Positions 11,501 through 23,600 of a DNA stretch of 64,000 nucleotides are shown here, piece after piece. Within the stretch, counting starts at the first letter, position 1; every line of letters begins with the position of its first letter. The DNA is taken from positions 121,497-185,496 of the forward strand of contig VWYX01000285.1 in assembly GCA_013396525.1 (NCBI GenBank), in the 5' to 3' direction. Below the pieces are notes generated by a model. It had not been told where the DNA came from, searched no databases, and was given only the letters and a program-made list of their open reading frames with translations. The DNA comes from Chaetorhynchus papuensis. Taxonomy: Eukaryota; Chordata; Aves; Passeriformes; Rhipiduridae. Both the position numbers and the translations under genes were made by a program.

Positions 11501-13299
11501 ACTTTTATCTCCAGTACATTCTGATGTGTCCCTGCAGCGTTAGCAACTGCGAGGGGTGACAACTGGGAGAAGTGAGTGGCTTTGCACTGTAAAACACAAT
11601 TCATACTCCCAGGGTGAAGCATCTCTTTGCAATATCACGTCAGGGAATGCTGTGTTCTTTGGGTTCTCTGGAGGGCTGGACTGACAAATCCAAATGGCCC
11701 TGGCCATCTTTGTCATGGACCAAAGGACGAGGTGAATTTGGTGGCTTTACATTGTTGAAGTTGGAGAGCGTTCTCCCTCCAGCCAAATGGAAAGCCATGC
11801 AGGATGGGCCAGGTGTTTAAAACGGGATCTGACTAAGACCAAAGCTTTGAAAGGCAGCTCTAAATTTGAACTGTAAGTAAAGATTTCCAGTATTAAGCCC
11901 ACATATGCCATGTTGTATTTCACTTAGCAGTTGAGCAGTGTCCAAATGCTCTTTATTGGAAACACTGGACTTTTGCCACTGAAAAATATTTGTGGTGCTT
12001 TGGCATTCTGAAAAACTTGTAGTTTTTTTTGGTTTTGCCTCATCTGACTTTTAAAAAAAATTACTGGAAAGAAACAAAGGTTTTAAAAATTAATTTGATG
12101 TAAACCAAAACAAATTATTGCCTCCATTCTTCAGGGAAGAAAAGGGAGACTTTTCCCATAGAGCTTATTTCCCTAGTTTTTTAGTTTCATGTTATTCTAA
12201 ATAAGGAAAACTTCAGAATCTCAGAACTGTAGTAGTTTAAAAAAATACAATGAAAACGTGAACTATATTTTTACACTCCTTACTGTTCACATGTACCTAG
12301 TTCCTTATTTTTTTTAGCCTACAAGGGCAGAAAAGCAACATTTTGACGTTCTTAATCATATGAGTGAAATTTTGGGGTTGAAGTGGGTTGCCAGGAAGTA
12401 CTGTGGGCTGTACTATGTCCTGAGTTAATCTCAGTGTCTGTGTCTTCAACCTACTGCAAGGTGTCAGGAGAGCTGAACCCCATTTAAGTCTGCTTATTGC
12501 TCCCTTAATATGTTCAGATTTGTACTTCAGAGTCAGCTTCTGCTTTGACTACGGTTCTGCAAATTGAATATAAGATTGGTATTACTTTTTTTAAAATTCT
12601 GAAATCCATTTGTCAAGGAATCAAACAATTTGAGGATTGATCAGACCAGGTGCTACATTGATACAAACACTGTCTCTGCAACAAGGCCTTTCTTGTCCCA
12701 AACACTGAGGATCCTTTGTGAATTTTTAGCCCCTGCTCCTGCCAAATCTGTAGACATGAATATATCTCTCCATTAGCTCTGCTTACAGGAACTCTGGGTT
12801 TTATGTGTTTGTAGGAGCCGCATCTAACAAAACACCTCTAAGGTTTTTTTCCTGTGCAAATGTGGGGCCAAACAAATGTTATTTCTATATGGCCAAATCC
12901 CCAGTGAGGAACAGAGCAGCAGAGACTCATAAATGCTCATAATTACTCCTGATTCAGATTTGAAGAGTGTGTTTCTTCCACCTCGTTCAGGTGGTCTACG
13001 AGACGACAACCTCTCCTTACAAAACATGCCTTACCTTACTATATCTTTAGCCTATCACGATTTCTTTGATTTTCAAAATCCTGGTATTCTTCATATCACT
13101 ACTCTACAGCTCCTTTGCAAACTGGAAATGATTCATTCAGACTGTTTGATTAGGTCTAGCAAAATAGGCTACAGCCAAGAGAATTTCGAGACGCACTTGT
13201 GAATGGGTTGGCAGCTCTAAAAGCAGGGCTCCAATCACCTTGCCCAAGCAGGTTACTCACAGCTAGCTATTGCTAAACAAAAAGCCCCTTACAACTACA
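11501..13299. other. Noncoding DNA, no gene recognised
   Basis: A few poly-T/poly-A stretches (12019-12026, 12053-12060, 12310-12317) and only short frames without recognisable products. No repeat family was identified. Confidence 0.6.
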
Positions 13300-14300
13300 G
13301 CTCATGCTACATTTCCTTTTCAGGGGATAGTTTTAGATGCAAATTCATTTACAGAGGTAGATGAGATGAAATGTGCAGCAGACACACCTGACTAACTCGC
13401 ATTTTGTATCTCTAACACTCAAAAGTACAATGCTTATGGTAATGAATTTTATCTATTACAAGGGAAAACAATCACCTTTGATGACATTATAGAATAAACA
13501 CATTTAACAGCATGCTGAATTGCTGAAGTATCATTTTCAACGACCTCATTAGTGTCACTTAATTAAAACTTCCTGCTCTTGACTTTGATGCTGGTGCAGG
13601 CAAAAACACAGAGGGAATTGAACAAACAACAAAAAAGGGAGGGGTATCTTCTAGTGATAAATAGCAGTAGTTGCTAATGAAACCAAATTATGTACCTTTT
13701 TCCTGCAACTCCGATAAAATAATATGAAACACACAGCAACTTTGCATCAAACAAATTAATCAGCCGTCAGCAGATTCGCCTGATAATAATCTCCTGCCCT
13801 TATTGATAATTTAAGGAAAAAAAAGTTGTTTTTTTCTGTACACAATCATTAGGTTGGTGATAATTAAAGCTTCAGCTTCAGAAATGCCATAATAACCGTT
13901 AATTAGCAGGATGCTATTTTCAACATAATTTGCTAATTAGGGAGGGAGCTTATATAGTGTACGTTCCTAATTATGAAAGGGTCTTGTGCTGTAGACTCAT
14001 GTGACTGGAGTGTAAATGACACCATTATGGGGGTCCTGGCAAATTTTAATTATTATTTTACCGTATATTTTACTCACAAATAGTTAGCCAATGCAGAAAT
14101 ATGAAGCATGCAGAATAACTGCTTTCCCTCCAAATCCTATTCCCTGCACTGGCACATTTTGCCTATCAAATGTGAGATGCCAAATATTTTGTTGGATAAA
14201 CTCCACTAATTTCAATAAAATTAAGCTGGCAGCAAATTTAGCTCAATATATTTCTTTCATGTGGTTAGAGGACGGAGGCCAAATATTGCACTGATTGCTG
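13300..14300. promoter_or_regulatory. Candidate conserved enhancer cluster (homeodomain-dense)
   Basis: This is the densest run of homeodomain cores in the window: TTAATTAA palindrome (13559-13566), ACAAATTAATCAG near 13750, TTAATTAG (13899-13906), GCTAATTAGG (13932-13941), CCTAATTATG (13966-13975) and TTTTAATTATTATTTTA near 14043. GATAAT/TGATAATAAT repeats near 13780-13810 and a few preserved CpGs (CAACGA, GCCGTC, TTCGCC, ACCGTTAA) lie between. Long simple repeats and transposon similarity are absent. The likely role is one or more developmental enhancers; conservation is inferred, not measured. Confidence 0.5.
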
Positions 14301-14680
14301 TGTTCTGATGTTCTAATTTCAGAGCAGAAATTGGGTACCTGCTGTTTGAGAACGATAAATTCCTGTTTCTCTCTCAGACTCAGTTTTTAGTACATGACAA
14401 AAACAACACCCACCCTTTCTATCACCATTTAACTAAGGTGCTTGAGGGCCAGGTGCAAGTCTTTTTTTTTATTGAAAAGAAATAAAATACAATATATTTT
14501 ATGTACTAGAACTTGGTTGAATACATTATTTAAAGAGACAGAACTGCTAGTATATGAAAAAGGGTGCTAAGGTACCAGGCATATATAGCCTTAAAATTAA
14601 GCCTATGGTTAGTTTTGGGACTCAGGCTCATAAATGTTTCAGATCTGTTTGTGTTTTAATCTGTACCTACATTTCTAACT
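14301..14680. other. AT-rich noncoding DNA
   Basis: No frame of note and no recognisable repeat; a T-run lies at about 14463-14470. Confidence 0.6.
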
Positions 14681-14737
14681 TTATATATATATTTTCTATA
14701 TCTGTATACATACGTGTATATATATAAACCATATATA
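14681..14737. repeat. AT-dinucleotide-rich microsatellite with fold-back
   Basis: Interrupted (TA)n tracts. TTATATATATA at 14681-14691 is complementary to TATATATATAA at 14717-14727, so the stretch can form a stem with an 11-bp arm. Confidence 0.8.
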
Positions 14738-14929
14738 TGTGCATTTCTACTATGAGTACATATAGAATTTTTTAATTTATCGTTACACCAATAGAAAAGC
14801 AAAATGCCACTGTCACCCACTGATACATATTCTTACTTCCTAAATTGTAATAGTTGATTCCTTTGAACTGTTTTACCTTGTTTCGAATAAAACTATATTT
14901 CTCTTTCCCTTTAAAAGAAATGAAAACTT

Positions 14930-15240
14930 AATTCAATAATAAATGAGCTCCAGCTCGGCATAAGAGTCACTTAACTTAAATCTTTTTGTAGAGGTTCCCA
15001 CTTAAGCAGCTTGAAAGACAGTAAATCACGTTGGAGAACGGACATTCCAGCTTCATTGCCACGCTGTGGAGCGCTGAATTAATGGCCACCTCTTTAGAAT
15101 GTATGGATGTGCCTCCCAGCTGCTGGGCCTGACAGTGTTATAGCTCAATTAATGTGATTTTGATGTAATTGCAGATAGGGAACATAGCGCCTAAAAATTA
15201 TATTTTGCCATAAGAATTATATTTTATCATCCAGATGTGG
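14930..15240. promoter_or_regulatory. Candidate conserved noncoding element
   Basis: AT-rich DNA with preserved CpGs (CTCGGC, CACGTTGG, AACGGAC, CACGCTG, AGCGCTG, AGCGCC). It has two CAATTAAT/GAATTAATGG homeodomain sites (about 15077 and 15147), TGTAATTGC, and an E-box CAGCTG (15117-15122) centred in an inverted repeat CCCAGC-T-GCTGGG (15115-15127). No repeat similarity was seen. This pattern fits a developmental enhancer. Confidence 0.45.
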
Positions 15241-15685
15241 GGATGAATATGTTAAGTAATGGGGTTTCTTTCTATTTTTTATTTTCTGGTAACTTATTTA
15301 ACAGAGAATTATATGTGGTTTATTTGCTGCCAGTGGCAACTGCTTGAAGGTCTTCATAGGAAGCAAAACATTGTTCTGGTCTGCTGTGGCAAGTGTCAGT
15401 GATTTTGTGTGAGATGTTGTGCTCGTGAGATGCTGTAGGAATGTCTCCTTGCCTCAGAAGCAGCAGGTAGATGTGGAGGGTGGTTTTGTTCCACGTGCAA
15501 GGATTAATTACTGCGATTCTGCAGCATTCGCTTGTTGACCACAAGTAGTCTTTGCTTCTCTTTGAATCACTAAAAAAGGACGATGGGAGTACTTGAGATA
15601 ATTTCTTAAAGCATGCATGGCAAAGAAATGGAGGAGGAAGATGCAGAAAGGGTTACTGTGATGAGGTTATGTGGGACAAAGCTTT
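15241..15685. other. Noncoding DNA, no gene recognised
   Basis: A short minus frame at 15320-15544 (74 codons) has no recognisable product; nothing else was seen. Confidence 0.6.
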
Positions 15686-15732
15686 TTAGACTGTGAGCCC
15701 TGTGGGGCAGAGGTTATCTTCGCTGTGCCCAG
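15686..15732. repeat. Short 'gactgtgagccc' repeat relic (L2-like tail block)
   Basis: TTAGACTGTGAGCCCTGTGG, GGCAGAGGTTATCTTCGCTG and TGCCC are in the order seen near the 3' ends of L2-like amniote repeats. Only about 45 bp is recognisable. Confidence 0.4.
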
Positions 15733-16849
15733 ACAGGAAGGTTACAGGAAGTCACAGGGATAAGTGATAGTTGATTCCTGGATCTCTCTATTGCTCTGGA
15801 GGTAGAGAAAAGGTAAAGTGAATTTGTAATCACAGAAATCTGGTTTGGTTTTGTTCGGGTTTTTTTTTTAGCATTTATTCATTAAAAAAAATTTACTTAT
15901 TAAAATAAACAACAAACCAACAGATAAACACATTCATTTGCACTAAGGAGAACGAGCATGCACAGAATAAACACAGGAATGGGTAAAAGCTAGACTGAAT
16001 GACAGGCATTATAACAGATTTACAAAAGTAAATGATAATAAAATTCAGGCTTTAGCCTTCAGGTGAGTTCTGAGCTGATCAGTAATGCTCCTGCTGCTTG
16101 GTTATGAAGGCTGCTCTAGATGCACGTCACCCTCTCTGACCTCAGTAAAATAACTACAAAGATCTCCTTATCCTTTTATTACAAAGTGAAATAACACGGA
16201 CTCAGACAGGTATGAAAACTAATGGAAGCTGACCTGTTGGGTGTTTCCTCCTTTTCCATAGTTCCTCTGCTGTTTGGTTTATTTGCTGTAATTTCTGATG
16301 GTGTCATTAGCGTTGCACTTGAGGGCAGCCCTGGTACTTTGTGTCTCAGACTCTGTTCACACGTCAGCAAGCGGGGATTTGCAGAGCACCTACAATTTGT
16401 TGTCAGTAACTGTTGTGACTGTAAATCCCCGGGGTCTGATCAGCCACTCTGGTGCCTCAGCTCCTATAGGCGCCAGGACTTTGATTTCTTGTGATGTCTA
16501 CAGCAAATACCTTGAAAGGGCTGGCTTCTCATCCACCTCAGCAAAGACAAATCCCCTGATGTACCCTTGAAACATGATTTTCAAGGTACTTAACCACCTA
16601 GTACTTTCAGTAGGTTTCATTTTAGATGGGTTCTCTGTTTAATACAAGTAGAGACTTAGAGTGTGTCTGATATTGCACCGAGCTTTCATGGGAGAGGGAC
16701 CAAGCCTTCACTTTTCCGTTTCTTGGTGCGCTGCTTTCACATGCTGTAGCGGGGTTTAAAAAATGTACTTTTGAGGGAAAAAAAAAGGATTTTTGGGGAG
16801 GAAAAGAAAGCACATAAAAGGAACATGATTGTGAAACCTTAAAAGTTGG
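15733..16849. other. Noncoding DNA, no gene recognised
   Basis: A T9 run near 15861, an AT-rich segment 15880-15990, and overlapping short frames at 16179-16570 on both strands without recognisable products. Confidence 0.6.
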
Positions 16850-17120
16850 CAAGGAGTCAAACGGCGAATCCCAAAGCCTCGTTTCATATGTGTACTCTTA
16901 AGCTGACTGGATTGCAACTCGCCTGGGTTCTTTTACTTTCTGATTTGCCCACCGTAAATTAACATCGAGAAAACCTGCCCGTTCACATCCCAACCCCTGG
17001 GCAGCTTTTAATGGATGGTGCCTGGTTTTCAATGCATTTATGAAGAGATTAACAATAACGTGGCAATATTTTACTTCATTAACGCCGCCACCTCATGTTA
17101 TCAGCCTTGGGCCTCACACC
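16850..17120. promoter_or_regulatory. Candidate conserved element beside the CpG island
   Basis: Unlike background, this block keeps many isolated CpGs (ACGGCGAA, CTCGTT, ACTCGCC, ACCGTAAA, TCGAGA, CCCGTT, AACGTGG, AACGCCGCC) in AT-rich sequence, with ATTAACAATAACG and CATTAACGCC (homeodomain and SOX-like cores) at 17048-17090. It sits about 170 bp left of the CpG island. If transcription from the island runs on the minus strand, it would be just downstream, in the first exon or intron. Confidence 0.4.
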
Positions 17121-17325
17121 GCCAGGTACCCCAAGGCCTCACGGCTGAACGTGTGGGAGGAAGCCTGTGAGGGAACTGGTTCCTGCCCATCTTTGTGGTG
17201 TTTCCCCACGGGGGTAACAAAAATTCGATTTTTGGAGGAGAAAGATTAAAAATTAGGGGGTTTCGGGTGACAAAAATGAGGGGTTTTTTGGGAAGATCCG
17301 GGGTGGGCGCAGTGCGCGGCGGCGG

Positions 17326-17339
17326 CCGCCAGGTGGCAG
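17326..17339 (+). promoter_or_regulatory. CTCF-type motif (forward)
   Basis: CCGCCAGGTGGCAG matches 13 of 14 positions of the commonly used CTCF core CCASYAGRKGGCRS; only the third base differs, and G is tolerated there. It lies inside the CpG island and is oriented to the right. Confidence 0.55.
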
Positions 17340-17380
17340 CGCCGCGCGGGCCGGCGCCGCGCGTGCCCCACTGGCCGCGG

Positions 17381-17390
17381 CGCCATGTTG
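17381..17390 (-). promoter_or_regulatory. YY1-type motif
   Basis: On the minus strand the sequence reads CAACATGGCG, close to the AANATGGCGGC element that YY1 binds just downstream of many CpG-island transcription starts. Its ATG has a strong initiation context (A at -3, G at +4) and opens a 46-codon frame ending at 17246. The motif position suggests minus-strand transcription starting a little above 17390. Confidence 0.4.
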
Positions 17391-17605
17391 TGGCGGCCCC
17401 TCAGCGCTGCGGGCCCGCTCCTCCCTGGGTTTGTGCCCCTTTCCCCCCTGCCTTATGCGGTTTAATCCCCTGGAAGCGAACACAAACATCCAGCAGAGCC
17501 CACAGCCCAAGGCAGGGCCGAGCGAAGCTGCCTGGCACGGGGCGCAGGCAGGGCCGGCAGCCAACGCGCCCCGGCGCGCCATCACCTGTTGTGGACGGAT
17601 GCGCT

Positions 17606-18539
17606 CAAAAGTCAATTCATGAAATTCCTCACTTGGGCGAGCACAGATGATGCAGAGGGGAGGTATCAGGTGTAAACCACAACAGTGGTGTGCTGCTGGC
17701 ATTGAGTTTCAGAACCTGGCTGGGTTGTTTAGAAGAAAATAAATCTGAGAGCTTGCACAACTGCTGTGAAATGTGTCAGGTTGTCCTTGGCTGGGCTGTC
17801 CTGGCAAGTGGGGATGGGTAACCAGGTAGAATGTACCTGCCAAGGTACTGCTGTCACCTGAGCATCCTCAGCTGGCCCGATCCATGTCTTTTTGGCTATA
17901 TTTTTGTTGGCTGAACACATGGAGTTGCCATGTTGGAACCACAAGTTGGATCCAGCAGGAGCTCTTTCTCTGGGGCTTTTCCTCGCTATTGCACTCTGAC
18001 AACAGCAGAGAGATTTCATGTTGTGTTAACGCTGTGAGTAAAGAAATTGATCCCGGTAGAGTTTAGTAGTGTGAGCAATGGCCATAAATCAAATCAGGGC
18101 TAACAACTTCAGATGTGATACTCCAACCGACCATGTTGTCCCTTTCCCTTCCTATTTTTCAAGTGTAAAAAAAAGGTAGTGCGAGAAGGTTTGAGATTTC
18201 ACTCAGTTTAGCTTGGTTTAGCCCAAAGAGGAAAGCAGTGCGTGAGGACTAAACTCTATTATTTAAGGACTTGTGCAGTCATTTCTGTGACAACAGCAAC
18301 AACAACATAATGATTGTTTACTTTCCATTCCTCCTACCACAGACTTTTAAAAATTCTGAGTTTGCTCCAATCTGGTTGGATTTTCTTCAGCCAGTTCTTT
18401 GGACTGAGAAAAAAGGCATGACATGTTTTAACCTGAGGCTGTTTTGAGACAGTTGTAACTCACAGAAAATACAGTCTCGCATGAGCTCTGCTTAAGCCTA
18501 GATTACACATGGTGCTTCCAGTTACACTGTGGGCTCTGC
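17606..18539. other. Noncoding DNA right of the CpG island
   Basis: G+C falls back to background. A short minus frame (17729-18019) shows no recognisable product. The first 60 bases keep some CpGs and may belong to the island shore. No repeats were recognised. Confidence 0.6.
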
Positions 18540-18720
18540 TAGATGAAATATTAAAACTGACAAAAGCCAGAAAATGGCCATTTCAAAAGTTTTCATTTCC
18601 GAGCTATTAGCAATTTGCATAGGATGACAGGAAAAAAAATGATACCTATCATGAAAACAAAACTAGGTCGTCTCCAGAGACTTTGATACATTTCATGATT
18701 TACTCAGCTGCAGGTTTTCT
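18540..18720. promoter_or_regulatory. Weak candidate conserved noncoding element
   Basis: A perfect POU octamer ATTTGCAT (18613-18620) lies in CTATTAGCAATTTGCATAGG, and a palindrome ATGATA-CC-TATCAT (18639-18652) brings two GATA cores together. No repeat similarity was seen. Suggestive only. Confidence 0.3.
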
Positions 18721-20279
18721 CTTTTTCTCCACCACTTTCCATAGGCACATGCCACCCAACTTCACATTTCTCAACCTTCTGCTCTGACTGGTTGTTGTAC
18801 CCAGTGTAATATTGATGCCTTAGGTTTCAGACATAAATATATGCATGCAAGTCATTTTAGAACTTCAGTAATTTTCATGGTTCCTTCAATCCCTTTCTGT
18901 TTCAAGAGCAATATTTTAGCCTGAGCCTTTTGTTAAGGGACATTGAAGTGCCTATTTGTGGTTGTGTGATATTTGTCATTATTATACCTCTTGTGTGGGA
19001 TATATTTAGAAGGCCAAACTAGGGGCTCTGTATCTGTTTCCATAATAACTGAAGAAGTGATCCATTTTCTGTAAAAGTGGTTCGAAGTGTTTTTTTGACA
19101 GGGAACTGGATGAAAACTTGTTTTTTGGGGGAATTCCAGCAAAGAGTTGATTGTGACCTCTGATGCTCTGTAGTGTCAAGGACAGATGGGAAGATGGTAT
19201 GAATCAATATATGTCAACCGCACAGATGGTACAGTCATGCCGTGTCCATATCCTGATCTCCTATCCCTTTGAAACAGAAATTAATAATCCCTTCATTATA
19301 GGCAATAGCTGCCAACCAGCTGAAAGATCAGACTGTGACTTGGGGTGAAATTCTCTGCAAGGTTTCCATGCAGCAAGGAAGCTTGACTGAATGTTGATTT
19401 TTGAAAAAGTGGCCTTGGGTTTGGTATTGACCTATCTTTGGGCACGGAGGGACCCTAAATGTAGCAGGGGTGTGGCGCAGGCAGCTGTGAGGAATGTGGG
19501 GAACAGCACCAGCCACGGAGCACCAGTGCAAGGGGAGATTTGGGACATGTGGAAGCATGTGGGGAAAAACAGTAGAGAAACCCCCCTTCTGCCCCCGGAG
19601 GGATCCTCAGGCCTGAGGAGAGTTGCTCTGTCCTGTGCAGGTGTACAAGATGACAGTGACACATCACTTTTGGAAATAAAATCTGGGAAACTTGGGACAT
19701 TTGTCTGATAACCAGATCCTCTCTGAAAGATGTTAGTAGCGCTATCGCAATTTCATTGTGCTTTTCTAAAAGGCCCTGCTTTTGTAGACATGGGGTCACT
19801 AGAGAATTGCAGTTAATTACTGCTTATGCCTGTCTGTTTTTAAAGCTTGTAATCCCTGCAGCTATGGAGAAAACCAACCAACCAGCTAACAAGAACAAAA
19901 AAAAATTAAATAAAGCAGAACTACTCTTTAGGCTCAGACGAGCAGGAGACAACTAAGCCCAGTTTCTGAAGTTTCCACTTGTCTTCTGGCTTGAGTACAG
20001 TCCAGCAATGGTGTTGGTTGGGGATGTACTGGATGGCAGTGTCTGGGATGCAGAACCCAAATGAATGAGCTGAGGTGGCTCCTTGCACCCTTGGGGAATT
20101 CCTGATGTGTAAGTTTTTTATGTTGCACTGTCCAGAGAGTATTGGTTTGTCCTTGTCTTTGCTTTTAGCAGGAAACGAGGCCTGATATTTAAGGCCACGG
20201 TTTGAAGGAGAATATGTAATATAATCAGCTACTGCAACCCACCAAAACGAGTATTGGCACGCCTGCACAGGCTTCACTG
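18721..20279. other. Noncoding DNA with a GC-richer patch
   Basis: Bases 19430-19660 are G+C-rich, so several frames stay open together on both strands (plus 19391-19708; minus 19328-19558, 19432-19662, 19455-19799). None has a recognisable domain. A minus frame of 118 codons at 19921-20277 is likewise unrecognisable. Confidence 0.6.
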
Positions 20280-20620
20280 GTAATGATGAATTCAGTATTC
20301 ACCACATGGGCTAATTAATGCACTAGAACATCTCCCAGTGCAATTTGCAAGTCACAGATTGCATTAGGTGATACAAATGACTCATTTGTGAACCTGAAGG
20401 ATGACCTTTGGCAGGACTAACTTCTGACCTCAGAAATATTAAAGAAAGGTTATTTCACCTTGCCATTGTCTCCAAATGCCAAAATAGCCCAATTAAAAAC
20501 CTTGACATGGAACCATAGGAGCAGATGCGAGTCCTAAAGGGCATTAATTATTTTCAGTGTCAGCTGGTTGTATAACTGAGGCCAAATGAGAGTTTGGAAA
20601 GCTATTAAGCCCCTGTCTTA
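20280..20620. promoter_or_regulatory. Candidate conserved noncoding element
   Basis: The block contains CTAATTAATG (20311-20320), CAATTTGCAAG, AAATGACTCATTTGTG (an AP-1 site TGACTCA in a near-palindrome), an imperfect DR1 nuclear-receptor site TGACCTTTGGCA (20402-20413), AACTTCTGACCTC, and ATTAATTA (20543-20550). There are no simple repeats. The motif set fits an enhancer. Confidence 0.42.
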
Positions 20621-23600
20621 CATGGATTGGGTCTAAGGTTTGAATTGAAAATAGTGTGTGGTTTGCATTTGGGTAAGAAACACTAAGTAGAAGGGCAGGT
20701 TGTCCCAGTGAGAGGTGTGAGCTACCTTCCTATACGTTGGATGATCTTTAAAAATGTACCCCTAAGTAATAAGAATCCATCCGAGCTTCAATATTTATGA
20801 AATAATCATTAGTCACCATGCTGCGAGGTCGAAATCCTGTGCATATGTTCAGCATTGTTTCCTTGTGTGCTGTTCTCACCCTCCCTCCCTGGCCACTGAT
20901 CTTGTTGTGTGTGTGCTTTTTTCCAAATGCGGTGACAGATGAAGATATTGCACCAAAACTAAGTTCCCATATGGCTAATTTCTACATTTGTTTTAACAAC
21001 ACACAGATTTAAAACAAATGAAAACACAAAGACTTGAGTAATCTTGGCGTTCTTTCCAGTGCTCTGTAATTTCTTCCTCCAGGTGGGCTTTTATTGACAC
21101 ATACTGAAATGCCTTGATGTGTCTTAAAAAAGAAACTAGTCAGACCATAATTCACTCAAAGATTTTCATTTGTTTGAGGCAAAGCCTTGTATAACACTCA
21201 CCCTCTTCCAATCTTCCCTTCCAAACCTCAACAGTTTGAAAATAATTCATTTTCTTAGCTCAGCAAACTGAAAAAAAATTGTATATTTAAGGAGCATGAA
21301 TAAATAAGCTTGTTATTTACATCCATATCCAGAAGGGTTTATTCCACTAAAATCTGCATTGGAGTTATTTTTAAATTTATTTTCTATTTCCTCTTGCCAT
21401 GGTTGTTTCATCATTAGTCACCAAGAAGAGCAAATGATAATGGTTCTTGGATGCCATGAAAACAGCAATATGATAAGAATAGATAGGTTTTATTCAATTG
21501 AATGGTTACTGATATCACCCAAGGGAAGGACTTCCAAATTTCAGTTATTTTCCCAACAGATATTTTTCCTCACCTGCTGGGGATTGCCCTTTGCCTTCAT
21601 AGTTCTGAAGCTCTGCCAGGGGAATATAATATTTATGTTTCCCATTCGCATGACAGAGGATTAAATGGAGGCATTTTTCTGTCCAACATCTTGGTGTGTC
21701 CTTCAGCTGTCTCTCCAGTGTTGTTGCTTATTATTTAGTGGATGGTCCAGTCTTACCCCACTACAGAACTGAAACTGTGTTACTTGAAACTCTTCTGTGT
21801 TGTGTGAAGGAATGAAATAAGAGATTTCACCAGAACTTTTAGCTGTGCTTTAACTGAAGTGTTTCCTCAGTAAGACAGGTCATTATCACTCCTATGAAAT
21901 CCTAAAGAATTCGCTGTCATGATATGTAGAAACAGATATCACAAATTCAGAACAGGAGATTTTCCCAATTGTTTTCTTTAGATTGTATTTACTTATCCCG
22001 GTTGAACCTTTACGTGTCCAAATGGATAATGTTAGTTGAGCTCTTGCTTTTAGAACAGTAGATTTCTGGGGTAAAGGGAAGTACAGTCTCATGGTCTATT
22101 CACAGGACTTCTTAACTTTGCTGTTTGCACTGTAGAACTAATCTTTCTGTGGTCTTTTGGTGAGTTAGAGGCATCTTACTGCCACACTTACCCTGTTCCT
22201 AAATTGGGGTAATAATGCTCCTAAAATGGTTGCTGGATTCTTAGAGGACATCTCTTAAGAAAATTGGGGCAAAAGTTTATGGAAGTTGAAAGATAGTGAG
22301 AAAGGGCATGACAGAATTGCACATAATTTCCACATTTTATTAATGAGCAAAATCAGGACATAAACATAACCTTTCTTATGTTCGTGTGTGACTGATAATT
22401 TAGTGTTTTCTTAAGCAGGTCTTCTGTTGTTTTATTGCTTGCAGAAGATGCTTTTCCATAGCCACAGTGAAAGCAGCAAGAAAAAAACGGAGTAGCTGAA
22501 AAGGGCAGTGAAGGAAAAAGCAGAGATACAAAAAAAAAAAAAAAAAGTATAGCTTTGTTAAAATAAGAGTTCCATGAGCAGTGAAACTGATGAAACTAAA
22601 CCCTGTTTTTCCACAGGTTTGTATTGTTTCCTGTGCTCCTTTATCACAATAACTCCATTCATCATGTCTGCTTGTCACCATAATGTTCTTTGATCGCTGA
22701 CATAACCTTTACAGCCCTCACTCCGATATTCTCCGTACTTTCCTATGAACCTGGGTTCTGCTGCAAACGTCCAGTGCTGTCCTTCCTTCCTTTAGAACTG
22801 TCCCTTAACTGTGGTCCTTGTATCCTGTGCTCCCTTCCACTTGGGCTGCACAAAGATGCATTTGCTGCTTCCCTGGCTGAGTGGTACCTGTCTTCCCTTT
22901 TGTGGCAGAACTTCTTTTTTTTTCTCTCAAGGGATTTTCATGAAAATATCAAAACTTTACTTTTTGTGAGACTTACATAGAGAATGGACAAAGGGTTAAA
23001 ACTATTAGGGGGAGAGACTCATGAGCAGACAATGTGATCTCGCAGATCCTGGTTTCCTTAGGAAATGAGACTAAAAAAAAAGGCCTGATTGCCTCAGGGG
23101 AAGAAGACCGGAAACTGCCCCACTGGCCAATTATGGCATTGTTTTCTTGTAATGTGGTTTATTTGCCATACTGATGAGCACTGTACCAAGATCTGAGCTC
23201 AGAAGTGTTTGGGTGTCTCTGATGCTGCTCAGTGTTGCAGTAACTACATTTTCTTGTGGAAACAAGCTAAAATGGCTACATAGCAATATAGGGCAGGGTT
23301 AGTGAAGTGAACTAATTTCTGGCTTTGCAAATTCTAATAATATCTACCTATAACAATGCACCTGTGGTTTGGAGCATTTCAGTTCCAAAAAGCCTTTTCC
23401 AGATGCTTGTACTTTTGACAAATGTTGCCTCCTGTGTTGAAATGTTCTGCGTTAGGCAAGACGTGAACATTATCAGAATGTTCAATTTAAAAATGAGGTA
23501 TTGTTCTTGTGTCTGTGAATGCTTACATCCTACTCAAAGTCGTGGCCTTCCTGTAGGTAGTGCTGGTGCTTTGGTGCTCAGTGTCTGAAATTCAGCAGAG

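Larger units (their letters stand above)
17290..17605. promoter_or_regulatory. CpG island, candidate promoter or first exon
   Basis: About 36 CpGs were counted by hand in about 316 bp, densest at 17299-17393 and 17521-17580, with strongly elevated G+C against AT-rich flanks. This is the only such island in the window. It contains GGGTGGGCG (Sp1/KLF-like, 17301-17309), two NRF1-type half-sites GCGCA-G-TGCGC (17307-17317, one base wider than the consensus), a CTCF-type site and a YY1-type site. No TATA box was found, as is usual for CpG-island promoters. Open frames run through it on both strands (plus 17195-17650, minus 17253-17702), but high G+C alone explains them. It could be a noncoding-RNA promoter, an alternative first exon, or a methylation-free regulatory island. 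Direction is uncertain; the YY1 orientation favours the minus strand. Confidence 0.8.

Noticed and set aside
17195..17702. Overlapping 149-151-codon frames on both strands through the CpG island
   Set aside because: High G+C suppresses stop codons on both strands; Arg/Pro/Ala-rich translations are typical artefacts of CpG islands. Only the shorter frame tied to the YY1-type ATG is worth testing.
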